The notes beneath the pieces are model-generated. The model was not told the DNA's origin, did no database searches, and saw nothing but the letters and a program-made list of their open reading frames with translations. Position numbers and translations under genes: made by a program. From positions 1-56,959 of the forward strand of contig JALNWK010000016.1 in NCBI GenBank assembly GCA_023230925.1: DNA of 56,959 nucleotides, written 5' to 3'. Source of the stretch: Limnochordia bacterium. Lineage in GTDB: Bacteria > Bacillota > Limnochordia > DUMW01. Shown here one piece after another: positions 18,225 to 28,098 of this stretch. The number at the start of each line of letters is the position of its first letter. The stretch's first letter is position 1.

Positions 18225-18425
18225 ATTACTATAGAAACCAACCGGGTGGTTCGACACATCGCGTCGACCTCCAGTAGCGCGAAAACCCCGGGGGATCGAC
18301 GCGCTTTACAGTGTCACCCAAAAACATGGATTTCCGCTCTACATCGGGAGTAGTGCTAAAATGATTAATCTGCTACCATATAGATACACTCGTACTCGTA
18401 ACAAGGAAACCCCAGTGTAACGAGG

Positions 18426-20625
18426 GTTTTGGATCTACCTATGAGGGATGGAAACAGGTCACCTGGGATGATATTTTTGGCAACACCGAGTTTTGGATCT
18501 ACCTATGAGGGATGGAAACAGCACAATACAACGTTTTGTAGGTTGTCGGCCTTGTCGTTTTGGATCTACCTATGAGGGATGGAAACATAAAACAGAAAGA
18601 AAAACAAGGGGGTCGCAACCCCCGGTTTTGGATCTACCTATGAGGGATGGAAACCGAGACGCTCGAGGGGGACTGCAAGAGTTGCTATGTTTTGGATCTA
18701 CCTATGAGGGATGGAAACTATACAAGTCTAAGCAGTTGATTGGAGCAAGGACCCCGTTTTGGATCTACCTATGAGGGATGGAAACCTTGGGAAGAAGTCA
18801 CCCCACGTTTTACGAAAATAATCGTTTTGGATCTACCTATGAGGGATGGAAACAACAGTTCGCCACGGAGGACAAGCTCTTTATAGGCTTGTTTTGGATC
18901 TACCTATGAGGGATGGAAACACTCATTGCGTGTTGGCAAGTCACTGATTGCCTGTCGGGTTTTGGATCTACCTATGAGGGATGGAAACCGGTTATGGGGT
19001 TTTTGACGAAACTTACCATAAACAGTTTTGGATCTACCTATGAGGGATGGAAACATGAACTCATCCAATGTTCTGATTTCAAAGTGTAGGTTTTGGATCT
19101 ACCTATGAGGGATGGAAACTAATGGCGGAAATCAGTAAGGACAGAAAGACGTTTTGTTTTGGATCTACCTATGAGGGATGGAAACTAACAGCTTGAATAA
19201 GGCGGAATTGATTAGAGCCGTTTTGGATCTACCTATGAGGGATGGAAACTGTCCAATTAAGTAAAACGGCGAATGAATTGTTAGGTGTTTTGGATCTACC
19301 TATGAGGGATGGAAACCCGGCCTCAATCAGCGACACGAGCGCTTTACGTACGGTTTTGGATCTACCTATGAGGGATGGAAACGACGATCTTCATCCCCAT
19401 CACGGAGAGGGAGTTTCAAGGTTTTGGATCTACCTATGAGGGATGGAAACCCTCTGCCATAAATCTCTCTTGCTCATCATCCCAAAGTTTTGGATCTACC
19501 TATGAGGGATGGAAACGAAATGTACCATGAACTGTTTAATACCGATTATTATAGTTTTGGATCTACCTATGAGGGATGGAAACCGCCAAATACAGAGAAG
19601 CCAGCAGCACTAAGACGAGTTTTGGATCTACCTATGAGGGATGGAAACGGAGGACTTCGTCAAAAACCCACCTTTCGAAACGTTGTTTTGGATCTACCTA
19701 TGAGGGATGGAAACATACTCGGCTTCGGTCAAGGCCGCCTGTACCGATTCCCGTTTTGGATCTACCTATGAGGGATGGAAACTTATCGGTAATCTGCGTT
19801 CTGCAGGTTGTAATCTGGTTTTGGATCTACCTATGAGGGATGGAAACGGTGCATCATCTGCACCCCTTCCATCCTGACACTTGTTTTGGATCTACCTATG
19901 AGGGATGGAAACAACATGCCTATTACGCTGGTTTCCAGGAGTTCGGCAGTTTTGGATCTACCTATGAGGGATGGAAACATGGGTGCAAATGGATAATAGC
20001 AATCAGGATAGGAGTTTTGGATCTACCTATGAGGGATGGAAACTCCACGTGGATCAGCCTAGCGTAGTAACGTACGCCGTTTTGGATCTACCTATGAGGG
20101 ATGGAAACAGGCGCACAGAGCAAAAGCGGAAATTTACGACTTAGGTTTTGGATCTACCTATGAGGGATGGAAACACCGGATACGAGTTCATCAAGGTGAT
20201 TCGGATCTCCGGTTTTGGATCTACCTATGAGGGATGGAAACACCGAACCATCCCGGAATGATAGCGCAACCTTTCCGTTTTGGATCTACCTATGAGGGAT
20301 GGAAACCGCGAAGCGGCAGCATTACGACGCTTGGAAGTACGTCGTTTTGGATCTACCTATGAGGGATGGAAACGTAATAATAATCCGCGTAATAGGTGGA
20401 CGCGTTCCCGTTTTGGATCTACCTATGAGGGATGGAAACTCGTGTTTCAACTACCTGAATTCAAGTTCAGCTACGTTTTGGATCTACCTATGAGGGATGG
20501 AAACTTGTGCCTCAACCCAAACATCAAGCGCCGCATTCGCTGGTTTTGGATCTACCTATGAAGGATGCAAACACGCCAAATAGTTCTCTTCAGCCGCTTT
20601 CTCCGCGGTTTTGGATCTACCTATG
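18426..20625 (+). CRISPR. CRISPR array, 33 full repeats plus one truncated repeat, 33 spacers
   Basis: 30-base repeat starting GTTTTGGATCTA and ending GAGGGATGGAAAC; first copy 18426-18455. Spacers are 34-38 bases and all look different. The copies are identical until the last full one (20543-20572), which has two changes. A final copy (20608-20625) keeps only the first 18 bases. Decay at the right end shows that the leader is on the left and the array is read on the + strand, giving the 8-base handle ATGGAAAC. The repeat resembles those used by type I-B and III systems. The nearest cas genes are the Cmr operon at 26.3-34.8 kb on the same strand. No Cas6 or adaptation genes are in the window. 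Confidence 0.98.
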
Positions 20626-20700
20626 GCAGTCTAAGAGCATCACAGTATCGACAGATTTTCTTGCATGCGTCTGACCTTTTGATGAATGATCCCCTAAAGC

Positions 20701-20728
20701 TTGACAAGCAGCAAGCCAGTGGTAAAAT
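20701..20728 (+). promoter_or_regulatory. Sigma-A type promoter before the first MCP gene
   Basis: TTGACA (20701-20706), 16-base spacer, TAAAAT (20723-20728), about 155 bases before the MCP start. The 75 bases between the last partial repeat and this promoter show nothing else. Confidence 0.55.
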
Positions 20729-20883
20729 AAGGATGAGTTAGCCATGTTATTGTATCGGTAAATCACAGGCCTTACCGTATGGGTCAGTGATGTCCTTCCG
20801 CAGGTATCCTTCTATCCTGTTGCCTTTATATCTCTATGCTTAGATGCTCCATCTATGTCTAAAACTGGAGAGGAGAATACCTA

Positions 20884-22464
20884 TTGTTCAAATGGTTCAG
20901 GAACGCTAACATCGGAGTAAAACTTGCCATCGCCTTAGCTACTAGTATCGTCGGATTTGCCATCTTCTCCCTTGTGGGCATGTCCAGCATGTACAAGATG
21001 CAAGGCGTTATAGAGGATCTGCAAAGGCAGAACGAAATGGGCAATTTGCTTTCAACCCTGCAAAACAACCTCGTCGCTTTGGATTCAATCATCAACCAAC
21101 TACCACCTAAAGCCCTTGTTGATGAAAGCATCGCTACCTGTGAAGACTCCATTGCCAAACTAGACGATAAAATGAGCCAGGAACCAGATGAGGAGCTAAC
21201 AGACCAATGGGAGGCATTTAAAGCTAACTGGGTTTCGGTGAAACAAGAAGTAGACTACACCATGCAGAACATTGGTGATTCCGGGCTTGGGGGACTAACA
21301 TACAGCGTTGACGTCTACCAAAGCCTGTATAGCTATCGAGCAAAACACTCGGTTCTTAATGAGGACCTAGAAGAAGTAATTAAGATCAGTGCGGCTTTGT
21401 CGTCCTCAAGACACGCGGAGGCGCAGAAACAGTTCAAAAGGATTATTAAGCAAATTGCTGTTCTTATTGCTTGCATCCTTATTGCCGTAGCCTGTCTTGG
21501 CTACCTTGTTTTCTTTAGTATTTCACGGCCCCTGATTAAGCTACAGCAAGCAGCAACTGTAGCGGCTCAAGGAGACCTGACGGTACGGGCAAAGCTAGAT
21601 ACTGAAGATGAGGTCGGAAAACTGGGCAAGGCGTTCGACCAGATGATTCTGTCCTTGCGTAGTCTTGTGGAGCAGGTTCAAACAGTGGCAGATAATCTTA
21701 GTGGTTCCAGCCAGGAATTAGCCAGCACCGCTGTAGAAAACGGTGCTTCAGTGCAGGAGATGGCTGCTAGTATCAGTCAGTTTGCAGCTGCAATCCAGCA
21801 GGTTAGTGCAAATACCGAGAAAATGTATGAGTCTGCTTCATTGATGAATCAAGACGCCGCTTCTGGAAAGGAACAGATTACTCAGACAGTAGAGAAAATC
21901 AAAGATATCGAGGCAAACGTCACCGAGCTTGCTGTAGCAGTGACACAACTCGGTCATAACTCTCAGCAAATCGGTAAGATCACTGATACAATCACAGCGA
22001 TTGCCGACCAGACCAATCTACTTGCTCTTAATGCTGCCATTGAAGCCGCAAGGGCAGGGGAGCATGGTCGTGGTTTCGCAGTCGTTGCCGATGAGGTTCG
22101 CAAACTTGCTGAGCAAAGCGCTGCAGCTGCCACCGACATCGGTCGACTAGTTCAGCAAACAAGTCAAGCCACCACTAATACTGTGAAAAAAGCAGAACAA
22201 GGAGCCAAACAAGTAAGAGAAGGTGCTCTTATCGTAGAGACTACTAGCCAGGCGTTTAACAATATCATTGTGGCGATCAATAATCTAAGTAAAGATATCC
22301 AAGAGATTCACACGGCAACACAACAGTTAAGTTCCGGTAGTCAGCAAATTGCAGCAGCGAGTCAGCAGCAATCTACGCAGATACAGCACGTTGCAACGGC
22401 CGCTGAGACCCTAGCAGATTACGGTCAGGACTTAACCGAAACCGTTCATCAATTCAAAATCTAA
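20884..22464 (+). CDS. Methyl-accepting chemotaxis protein (first)
   Basis: 526-residue receptor. Membrane helix 1 is at about 10-33, followed by an extracytoplasmic four-helix-bundle sensor (about 35-190), helix 2 (about 192-214), a HAMP domain (VAAQGDLTVRAKL) and a long signalling coiled coil. The conserved hairpin tip is intact (IADQTNLLALNAAIEAARAG, then FAVVADEVRKLAEQS). It binds CheW and CheA at the cell pole. TTG start at 20884 after GGAGAGGAG. It begins a three-gene chemotaxis group (MCP, cheW, MCP) with no cheA, cheR or cheB here. Ligand unknown. Confidence 0.94.
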   Translation: MFKWFRNANIGVKLAIALATSIVGFAIFSLVGMSSMYKMQGVIEDLQRQNEMGNLLSTLQNNLVALDSIINQLPPKALVDESIATCEDSIAKLDDKMSQEPDEELTDQWEAFKANWVSVKQEVDYTMQNIGDSGLGGLTYSVDVYQSLYSYRAKHSVLNEDLEEVIKISAALSSSRHAEAQKQFKRIIKQIAVLIACILIAVACLGYLVFFSISRPLIKLQQAATVAAQGDLTVRAKLDTEDEVGKLGKAFDQMILSLRSLVEQVQTVADNLSGSSQELASTAVENGASVQEMAASISQFAAAIQQVSANTEKMYESASLMNQDAASGKEQITQTVEKIKDIEANVTELAVAVTQLGHNSQQIGKITDTITAIADQTNLLALNAAIEAARAGEHGRGFAVVADEVRKLAEQSAAAATDIGRLVQQTSQATTNTVKKAEQGAKQVREGALIVETTSQAFNNIIVAINNLSKDIQEIHTATQQLSSGSQQIAAASQQQSTQIQHVATAAETLADYGQDLTETVHQFKI

Positions 22465-22475
22465 CCAGTTACTAC

Positions 22476-22508
22476 CTTTGGGCCGCTACCCTTGAAAGCG
22501 GCCCAAAG
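22476..22508 (+). terminator. Hairpin after the first MCP gene
   Basis: Perfect 11-bp stem CTTTGGGCCGC / GCGGCCCAAAG with an 11-base loop, 11 bases after the stop codon. No T-run follows, so it may stabilise the mRNA end or attenuate read-through into cheW rather than fully terminate. Confidence 0.6.
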
Positions 22509-22644
22509 TCCTCGATCCCCTTAACAATTCACCAAATTATACCGATATCTCTTTATGAGGCAGATAAGGAAGACCTATATTCCAATGCGGAACCGAACAA
22601 TACATGGCTAACTCACACACTCAAGGTTCCGAGGAGGGAGATCC

Positions 22645-23139
22645 TTGCCTAAAGAACGTAATGTCAATATAGAAGAGCGTCAGTTTGTGGTCTTTTCGCT
22701 TCAGTCAGAGGAATTTGCCATAGATATTATGAAGGTCAGGGAGATCATCAAACTAATTAGCATTACCAAACTACCACAGACTCCCGAATTTGTGGAGGGA
22801 ATAGTCAATGTCCGGGGCGAGATCATCCCTGTAATCAGTCTGCGCAAACGTTTTGGACTGGCAGACAATGGGGACGATTCATTAACCCGAATCGTTATTG
22901 TAGAGCTAACCGAGGGGAGTCTCACAGGCCTTATTGTAGATGAAGTCTCTGAAGTTTTGCGACTCTCGGCAACGGCCATAGAGCCACCACCTCAAGGTAT
23001 CGATGGGCTCCGTACGGAATTCATTGAAGGCATTGGCAAAGTCGATAACCGACTTCTTGTTATCCTACGCATGGAGAAGTTACTCAATACGTCCGAGAAA
23101 CTGGCCTTAGAAGCGGTCATACCGCGAGAGACAGACTAA
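22645..23139 (+). CDS. cheW: CheW-type coupling protein
   Basis: 164-residue single CheW domain that links receptors to the CheA kinase. Typical motifs are FAIDIMKVREII, TPEFVEGIVNVRGEIIPVIS (residues about 47-66), LRKRFGL and GLIVDEVSEVL. TTG start at 22645 after GAGGAGGGAG. Flanked by two receptor genes on the same strand, which suggests a dedicated coupling protein for them; a second, housekeeping cheW may exist elsewhere. Confidence 0.93.
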   Translation: MPKERNVNIEERQFVVFSLQSEEFAIDIMKVREIIKLISITKLPQTPEFVEGIVNVRGEIIPVISLRKRFGLADNGDDSLTRIVIVELTEGSLTGLIVDEVSEVLRLSATAIEPPPQGIDGLRTEFIEGIGKVDNRLLVILRMEKLLNTSEKLALEAVIPRETD

Positions 23140-23165
23140 ATATATCCCTTTATAGGAGGCTGCCT

Positions 23166-24758
23166 ATGTCTTTCCTTGACGACCTACCAGTGTGGGGCAA
23201 ACTTTACCTTATTATCGGGGTCTTTATATTAGGCATGATCCTGATTACTACCTTGTCTACCGTTCATCTTAACACCGTGGGTTCTACCATGACGAATATT
23301 CACGCCCATGATGACGTAGAGGTTGTACTCTTGGAACTAAAACAGGGGTTACAGCAGGCCCGTCAGACACAAATCACAGCCCTAGTACCTCAGTATCAAA
23401 GTGGTATTGAAGAACTATATGCTCGCTATGAGCAGAGCATGATCCGTCTAAAGAGCCAGTTTGCAGATTTTGCAGAGCAAACTCCAGTGGTAAATCAAGA
23501 AGAAACCGAACTACGAGACATGTTTCGCAAGGAAATCGCAAAATATGATGAGAAAATGATACAAATATGGAGTATGGTTACAGATCCGAATAAGGCTGAT
23601 GCAGTTTTTAACCTGATAGCCGAAACAAGAACCAACGCCAATGCCGCGGATCAAGCCCTGAGTGACCTTTTGAATCTGCGCCAAGAGAGTAATCAGCAGC
23701 TGTACGATAAGGCGATCAATGATAAGGATAACGGGATCCGATGGCTCGTTCTTGTCGCAGCAGTCTCAGTCGGGTTTGGCTTTCTAGTGTCCCATTATAT
23801 CGTGCAAAACATGTCCACGAGATTAGGCAAACTAGCAGTAGCAGCCGAGGACCTAGCAACAGGTAACCTAATAGCTTTTGAAGATAGTGTGTCCGGTAAG
23901 GATGAGATCGGGAACCTTGCTAGAGCTTTTGAGGTAATGAGGGATAATCTTCGGGATTTAGTCGGACAAGTGGTGCAAGTAGCTCGGGAAATCTCAGGTA
24001 GCAGCCAACAGCTAGCTGCCTCTGCCCAAGAGACCAGTGGCGCGGCAAACCAATCGGCGTCTACTGCACAGCAATTTGCAGCCAACACCCTACAGCTTTC
24101 CCACAGTGCGCAATCAGTCGCAGCAGCCGCCAAACAAAGCGTAGATGGCTCTAAAGGAGCTCAACGTCAAATGGAGCAGGCGGTAGAATTGATGCATGTT
24201 ATTCAGGACACCGCTCGATACTCCACCGAATCTGTAGATGAGCTATCTGACAACGCCAATCGAATCCATGAGATCACTGAACTAATCCGTAAGATCGCCG
24301 AGCAAACTAATCTTCTTGCTCTAAATGCCGCGATTGAGGCGGCTAGAGCCGGTGAACATGGAAGGGGATTTGCCGTTGTCGCAGACGAGGTTGGTAAGCT
24401 AGCCAAGCAATCCCGCAAGTCCGCAGAGGAAATAGCTAATCTACTACAGACCATTAGCTCCCAAGCCTATACCGCATCGACCAATTCGAGGCAATCCGTC
24501 GATAAGCTGGATGAAGGGGTACAGACTGTTCAGAAGATCAACAGGCTCTTTGCAGAGGTAGCCTCGGCTAGTGAGGAAGCAACTCGGTCAATCCATGATA
24601 TCTCCGGTGCCGCGCAGGAAATGGCAGCCGGAAGCCAGGAAATCGCTGTCTCAGCCGAACGGCAGTCAAGTGCAATTGAGCAGATCAGTGGTTTGTCTCA
24701 AAGCTTGGCAGCTTTAGGTGAGCAGTTGCACAATGTGGTCGGGTGGTTCAGTCTATAG
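23166..24758 (+). CDS. Methyl-accepting chemotaxis protein (second)
   Basis: 530-residue receptor with the same layout as the first one: helix 1 at about 14-34, an extracytoplasmic helical sensor (about 35-190), helix 2 (about 192-215), HAMP (LATGNLIAFEDSVSGKDEIG), and the signalling tip IAEQTNLLALNAAIEAARAG. The sensor region is not alike in sequence, so it should read a different signal. One tip change is seen: VADEVGKLAKQS where most receptors, including its neighbour, have VRKLAEQS. ATG start after ATAGGAGG, 26 bases downstream of cheW. Confidence 0.94.
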   Translation: MSFLDDLPVWGKLYLIIGVFILGMILITTLSTVHLNTVGSTMTNIHAHDDVEVVLLELKQGLQQARQTQITALVPQYQSGIEELYARYEQSMIRLKSQFADFAEQTPVVNQEETELRDMFRKEIAKYDEKMIQIWSMVTDPNKADAVFNLIAETRTNANAADQALSDLLNLRQESNQQLYDKAINDKDNGIRWLVLVAAVSVGFGFLVSHYIVQNMSTRLGKLAVAAEDLATGNLIAFEDSVSGKDEIGNLARAFEVMRDNLRDLVGQVVQVAREISGSSQQLAASAQETSGAANQSASTAQQFAANTLQLSHSAQSVAAAAKQSVDGSKGAQRQMEQAVELMHVIQDTARYSTESVDELSDNANRIHEITELIRKIAEQTNLLALNAAIEAARAGEHGRGFAVVADEVGKLAKQSRKSAEEIANLLQTISSQAYTASTNSRQSVDKLDEGVQTVQKINRLFAEVASASEEATRSIHDISGAAQEMAAGSQEIAVSAERQSSAIEQISGLSQSLAALGEQLHNVVGWFSL

Positions 24759-24867
24759 CTCCGTACACAGAATATTACCTGCACACCAAAGGAAGCTGTG
24801 TACGCGGCGGTATCGACAGGTCATATTATATCCATGGTGGTTTATGGCAAAAGCTCCCACCGCTTCT

Positions 24868-24901
24868 GGAGAAGGGTTCACCGTATGGTGTTCCCTTCTC
24901 C
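24868..24901. terminator. Strong hairpin downstream of the second MCP gene
   Basis: GGAGAAGGG (24868-24876) pairs with CCCTTCTCC (24893-24901), and inside it CACC pairs with GGTG. Together this makes a 13-bp interrupted stem about 110 bases after the MCP stop codon. No T-run. Confidence 0.5.
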
Positions 24902-25300
24902 AGTATACCGGCCTAAAAACCTGCTAGTCTCCTCAAAATGTGAAGTAGGCAATACCCTTGTAGCATTTGTTTTAGCAAAGAAGATTAATGAACAAAGGTG
25001 CACAAAGCCTCTCGCCCAGAACGCAGTCTTCCGACGAGATCCATAGGGTCTATGGAATGGGTAGGGTACCTTCCTTAGAAGGGCATGGATTAGCACTACC
25101 ATTTGCGTTGCCATCACAATAATAACGTTGTCCAAAACACCTCTTGGTCCCTCTAGTACCCGGGAATTCATCGAAGATACATAGTCTAGGACCAATCGAA
25201 GGTCTGTAACTACCGTCCGGAGGATATTTGCCAAGAAATCATCTACTGCAGGGTCTTGACGGCAATAGGCAATTGCAGAATCCGCATATTCCGAATACAC
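24878..25300 (-). CDS. Hypothetical protein, doubtful
   Basis: 140 codons from GTG at 25300, with GGAG 11 bases upstream. The first 80 residues look protein-like (VDDFLANILRTVVTDLRLV, then VIIVMATQMVVLIHALL). The last 60 are basic and irregular, and the end of the frame runs into the strong hairpin at 24868-24901. It may be a gene remnant whose original C-terminus has been lost. I recognise no family. Confidence 0.3.
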   Translation of the reverse strand: MYSEYADSAIAYCRQDPAVDDFLANILRTVVTDLRLVLDYVSSMNSRVLEGPRGVLDNVIIVMATQMVVLIHALLRKVPYPFHRPYGSRRKTAFWARGFVHLCSLIFFAKTNATRVLPTSHFEETSRFLGRYTGEGNTIR

Positions 25301-25565
25301 GCTGACTTTAGCTCCTGCAAGAGAGTATCCATTACAGTTCCTTTGGATTTTGACCAGCTCAGACTAAGCATCTTGCTAAGTAATAGACAGAACGAATCCG
25401 TCTATGAAGTGCATCAGTCTGGAACATACACAAGTCCCGTTCAGCGAACAAAGCAGGATTTTGCCATATCTTAGGTGAATGTTATACATATCTTATTGCT
25501 TTTACTGGAGAACACCGTAAACATACTGATAATTCGATTAGGGCGATTCCTGTAGTTGAGGAAAT

Positions 25566-26060
25566 ATGGATTTCAACAATAATGGTACCTCAACAAAATA
25601 CACTATACTAGGGTATTTGACTATCGGGGAATTGAATTAGGCGATGTTTCCAATATAATGATGAATTCGAGGCATTTCGGACGTAGGTACAAGACTTCGG
25701 CTTTAGAAACGTTAAAGATGAGGTAATTGTCGGGATGGAGACCACAGGATACTACTGGTACAACCTTGCTCAGTATATCATCGAACATGATATGAAGGTG
25801 TTTCCTGCAAATCCTTATCATGTCCGGTGCGCTGGAGAGCTCGATGATGACAGTCCGACAAAGAATGACCGCAAAGATCCCAAGACTATTGCAGTGTTGG
25901 TTAAGGGTGGTCGGTATTTAGTTCCGTATATCCACGAGGCTGATGCAAGATATTGAAAGACCAGTACATGAGTTAGCAGCTTAAACAACACCTAGTTCCA
26001 GTATTTGCACTTTGAAAAATGAGCTTGTGATTAGTCAGGTGGAGTTTTATCCATCCGGGC
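25566..26060 (+). pseudogene. IS110-family transposase remnant
   Basis: Broken copy of a DEDD (Piv-like) transposase. ATG at 25566 opens with MDFNNN, like the family start. The segment that should carry the first catalytic Asp is deleted. FDYRGIELGD then appears in one frame, and from FEAFRT a second frame takes over with an in-frame TAG. The best part is 25735-25956 (METTGYYWYNLAQYI, NPYHVRC, ELDDDSPTKNDRKDPKTIA), which matches the conserved N-terminal core. A weak trace (LKNELV) follows to about 26060. The C-terminal catalytic half is gone. It cannot encode an active enzyme. Confidence 0.85.
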
Positions 26061-26301
26061 TTAGACCCTGCATAGGAGCATAACTGACATCCACCTCATG
26101 GACAGGCAGGACGAAGGAATTTGAGGTTGTGACCCCAATTAAAAAGCATATGGGTTGAGCCTTATTTTAGGTTGTCGATTTCTCGGAACCATGCCTACTT
26201 AGGGCGAAAGGGCCCCAGTCTTCGCTCCTGCATCAATATGCAATACTGAGGATTAGTGAGCTATAACAAGGAACTCCAAGATTAGAGAAGGAGGGTCTAC
26301 A

Positions 26302-28065
26302 GTGGGTAATTACGGAGAAGTAAATGCAAAGAACACCGTAATCATCGCCTCTATCGGTACTAGCAACTACGAACAGGCCAAAACCCGGTTTGAGGACGAA
26401 AAAGACGGTCCTTTGGGCAACTGTTGCGTAAAAACACCTTACTCCCAGATAGCTTTAGCAAAACTATTAGGGGTAAGAAGCATCTATCTGCTGGCCACAG
26501 AGGAAGCGCAAAAGATGCAGGAGGATAACTTTCACAAGGAGAGCGAGAAATATGGTCTTGAGGTGATATGGCATACCGTCCCCCCAGGAAGTGGAGCTAA
26601 AGAACAATGGTGTATCTTCATGAAACTGGCGGAAGTTGCAAAGCCCCTTGCTGGAAGCTCTGTAGTCTTTGACATTACCCATGGGTATCGTTCCATCCCC
26701 ATGATTTTCTTACTTGGCGCTACCTTCCTTAGAACCGCCTTTGATATGCAGGTAGTGGGTATATATTATACCGAATTTAGAAAAGCGAAAGAAGGACCCC
26801 ATCAATCCAAAATCATCGATCTCAGTGACTTTCTTATCCTGCAAAATTGGCTGGAGGCCACACGAGACTTTAAGCGATTTGGTGATGCCCAAGAAATTGG
26901 TACCCTTGTACGAAACATACATAATGAGTTCCGCAGAACTACAGAACATGAGCCCGTCCGTCTTGGAAACATCGGTGATAACCTTGATGACGTATCCTTG
27001 GCCATTACTTTTGGCAGATTTATGGAACTACGGAAGCAGGTAAGAAAGTTGAAGGAAAAAACAACGGGGGACAATCTGAAGGCTCTACATGAGGAATTGG
27101 AACAACTGGGCCGCAGCGCTACACCCTTCCCACTCCTACTTCCCCTGATATTAGAACCCTACTACCAAATGGAAAGCGATGACCAATTCCAGGATGGATA
27201 CCGACTGGTTAAGTGGCATGTAGATCACCGAAACTGGACCGTGGCCGCCACCCTGATGCGGGAACTAATGGTGAACAAGGTTATCGTTGCGGTACTGAAT
27301 TGCAACGCTTTAAATGACAGAAAAATTCGGGCAAGGGCAGAGCACATGCTTAACAAAATAAGGAATTCTCGGAACCCCCGCCTAACCCAGCAAGTTGGGG
27401 CCACTTGGTCCCGAATTACGACATACCGAAACGATCTCGCCCATTGTGGAGCCAAGGAAGAGCGTCTAAGAGTGACAAAACTACAAACAGAGGGACAGGA
27501 ACTCTTCACTCAGTTTCAAGCCATCATGCAGTGGGATGATGATCGCTGGCGGGAAGCCCTAAAGCCTGTAATTGGATCCATTTCACCGTCGACACCGGGC
27601 GAGGAAGGCACCCTTTGTAAACCACGGGTACTAATCTCTGCGGCGGGATTAAGTCCGGGACTGCTTTATACGGCCTTACTGCAGGTACAACCAGATTATG
27701 CAATAATCCTCGCTAGTGCCGACACCGAATCCAAAGTAGCAGGTTCCCAAGCGAGGGCGAGGTACACCGGGAATTTGTGTATACTTCCTATGCAGGATCC
27801 CTTTACCGGTTTTGATGAAGCCCCGCAACTATGCAAACAGCTAGACAAAATGTTACCGGCCGATGATCAAGAAGCGGAGGTTATCGTCAATCTTACGGGT
27901 GGTACTACTGCGATGCAGTTTGTCATAAGTCGTCTAGGCGAATTTCTTGAAAGCCGCGGCCATGAAGTACAGTACGTGGCAATGATCGATCGACGTACGC
28001 CGGAAGAACAACGCCAAGATCCCTATGTTAAAGGGGAGATGATCTACTGCCCAACTAAAATCTGA
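26302..28065 (+). CDS. CARF-HEPN-CARF protein, type III CRISPR ancillary effector (Csx1/TM1812-like)
   Basis: 587 residues in three parts. Residues 10-165 are a CARF domain of the Csx1/Csx2 (TM1812) type: TVIIASIGTSNY at the nucleotide-binding start and DITHGYRSIP at 124-133. Residues about 180-420 are a helical HEPN-like domain with an intact RNase motif RNDLAH (Arg376, His381; RX4H). Residues 440-565 form a second Rossmann-like domain whose VNLTGGTTAMQ (529-539) is the motif of Csm6/Card1-type CARF domains. The expected role is an RNase switched on by cyclic oligoadenylate made by Cas10. The second CARF is unusual; it may sense another ring size or degrade the messenger. GTG start after AGAAGGAGGG. 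It leads the Cmr operon, 33 bases before cmr1. Confidence 0.9.
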   Translation: MGNYGEVNAKNTVIIASIGTSNYEQAKTRFEDEKDGPLGNCCVKTPYSQIALAKLLGVRSIYLLATEEAQKMQEDNFHKESEKYGLEVIWHTVPPGSGAKEQWCIFMKLAEVAKPLAGSSVVFDITHGYRSIPMIFLLGATFLRTAFDMQVVGIYYTEFRKAKEGPHQSKIIDLSDFLILQNWLEATRDFKRFGDAQEIGTLVRNIHNEFRRTTEHEPVRLGNIGDNLDDVSLAITFGRFMELRKQVRKLKEKTTGDNLKALHEELEQLGRSATPFPLLLPLILEPYYQMESDDQFQDGYRLVKWHVDHRNWTVAATLMRELMVNKVIVAVLNCNALNDRKIRARAEHMLNKIRNSRNPRLTQQVGATWSRITTYRNDLAHCGAKEERLRVTKLQTEGQELFTQFQAIMQWDDDRWREALKPVIGSISPSTPGEEGTLCKPRVLISAAGLSPGLLYTALLQVQPDYAIILASADTESKVAGSQARARYTGNLCILPMQDPFTGFDEAPQLCKQLDKMLPADDQEAEVIVNLTGGTTAMQFVISRLGEFLESRGHEVQYVAMIDRRTPEEQRQDPYVKGEMIYCPTKI

Positions 28066-28098
28066 GTTACCACTTGCTCACGAAAGGAGGACCATAGT

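Larger units (their letters stand above)
24759..25565. other. Mostly non-coding, apparently decayed stretch
   Basis: Apart from the hairpin at 24868-24901 and one doubtful minus-strand gene (24878-25300), no coding pattern is recognisable. Together with the IS110 remnant that follows, it looks like a graveyard between the chemotaxis genes and the Cmr operon. Confidence 0.5.

Noticed and set aside
18493..20561. Open frames reading FWIYL or DLPMRDGN over and over
   Set aside because: They are translations of the CRISPR repeat and differ between repeats only through the spacers.
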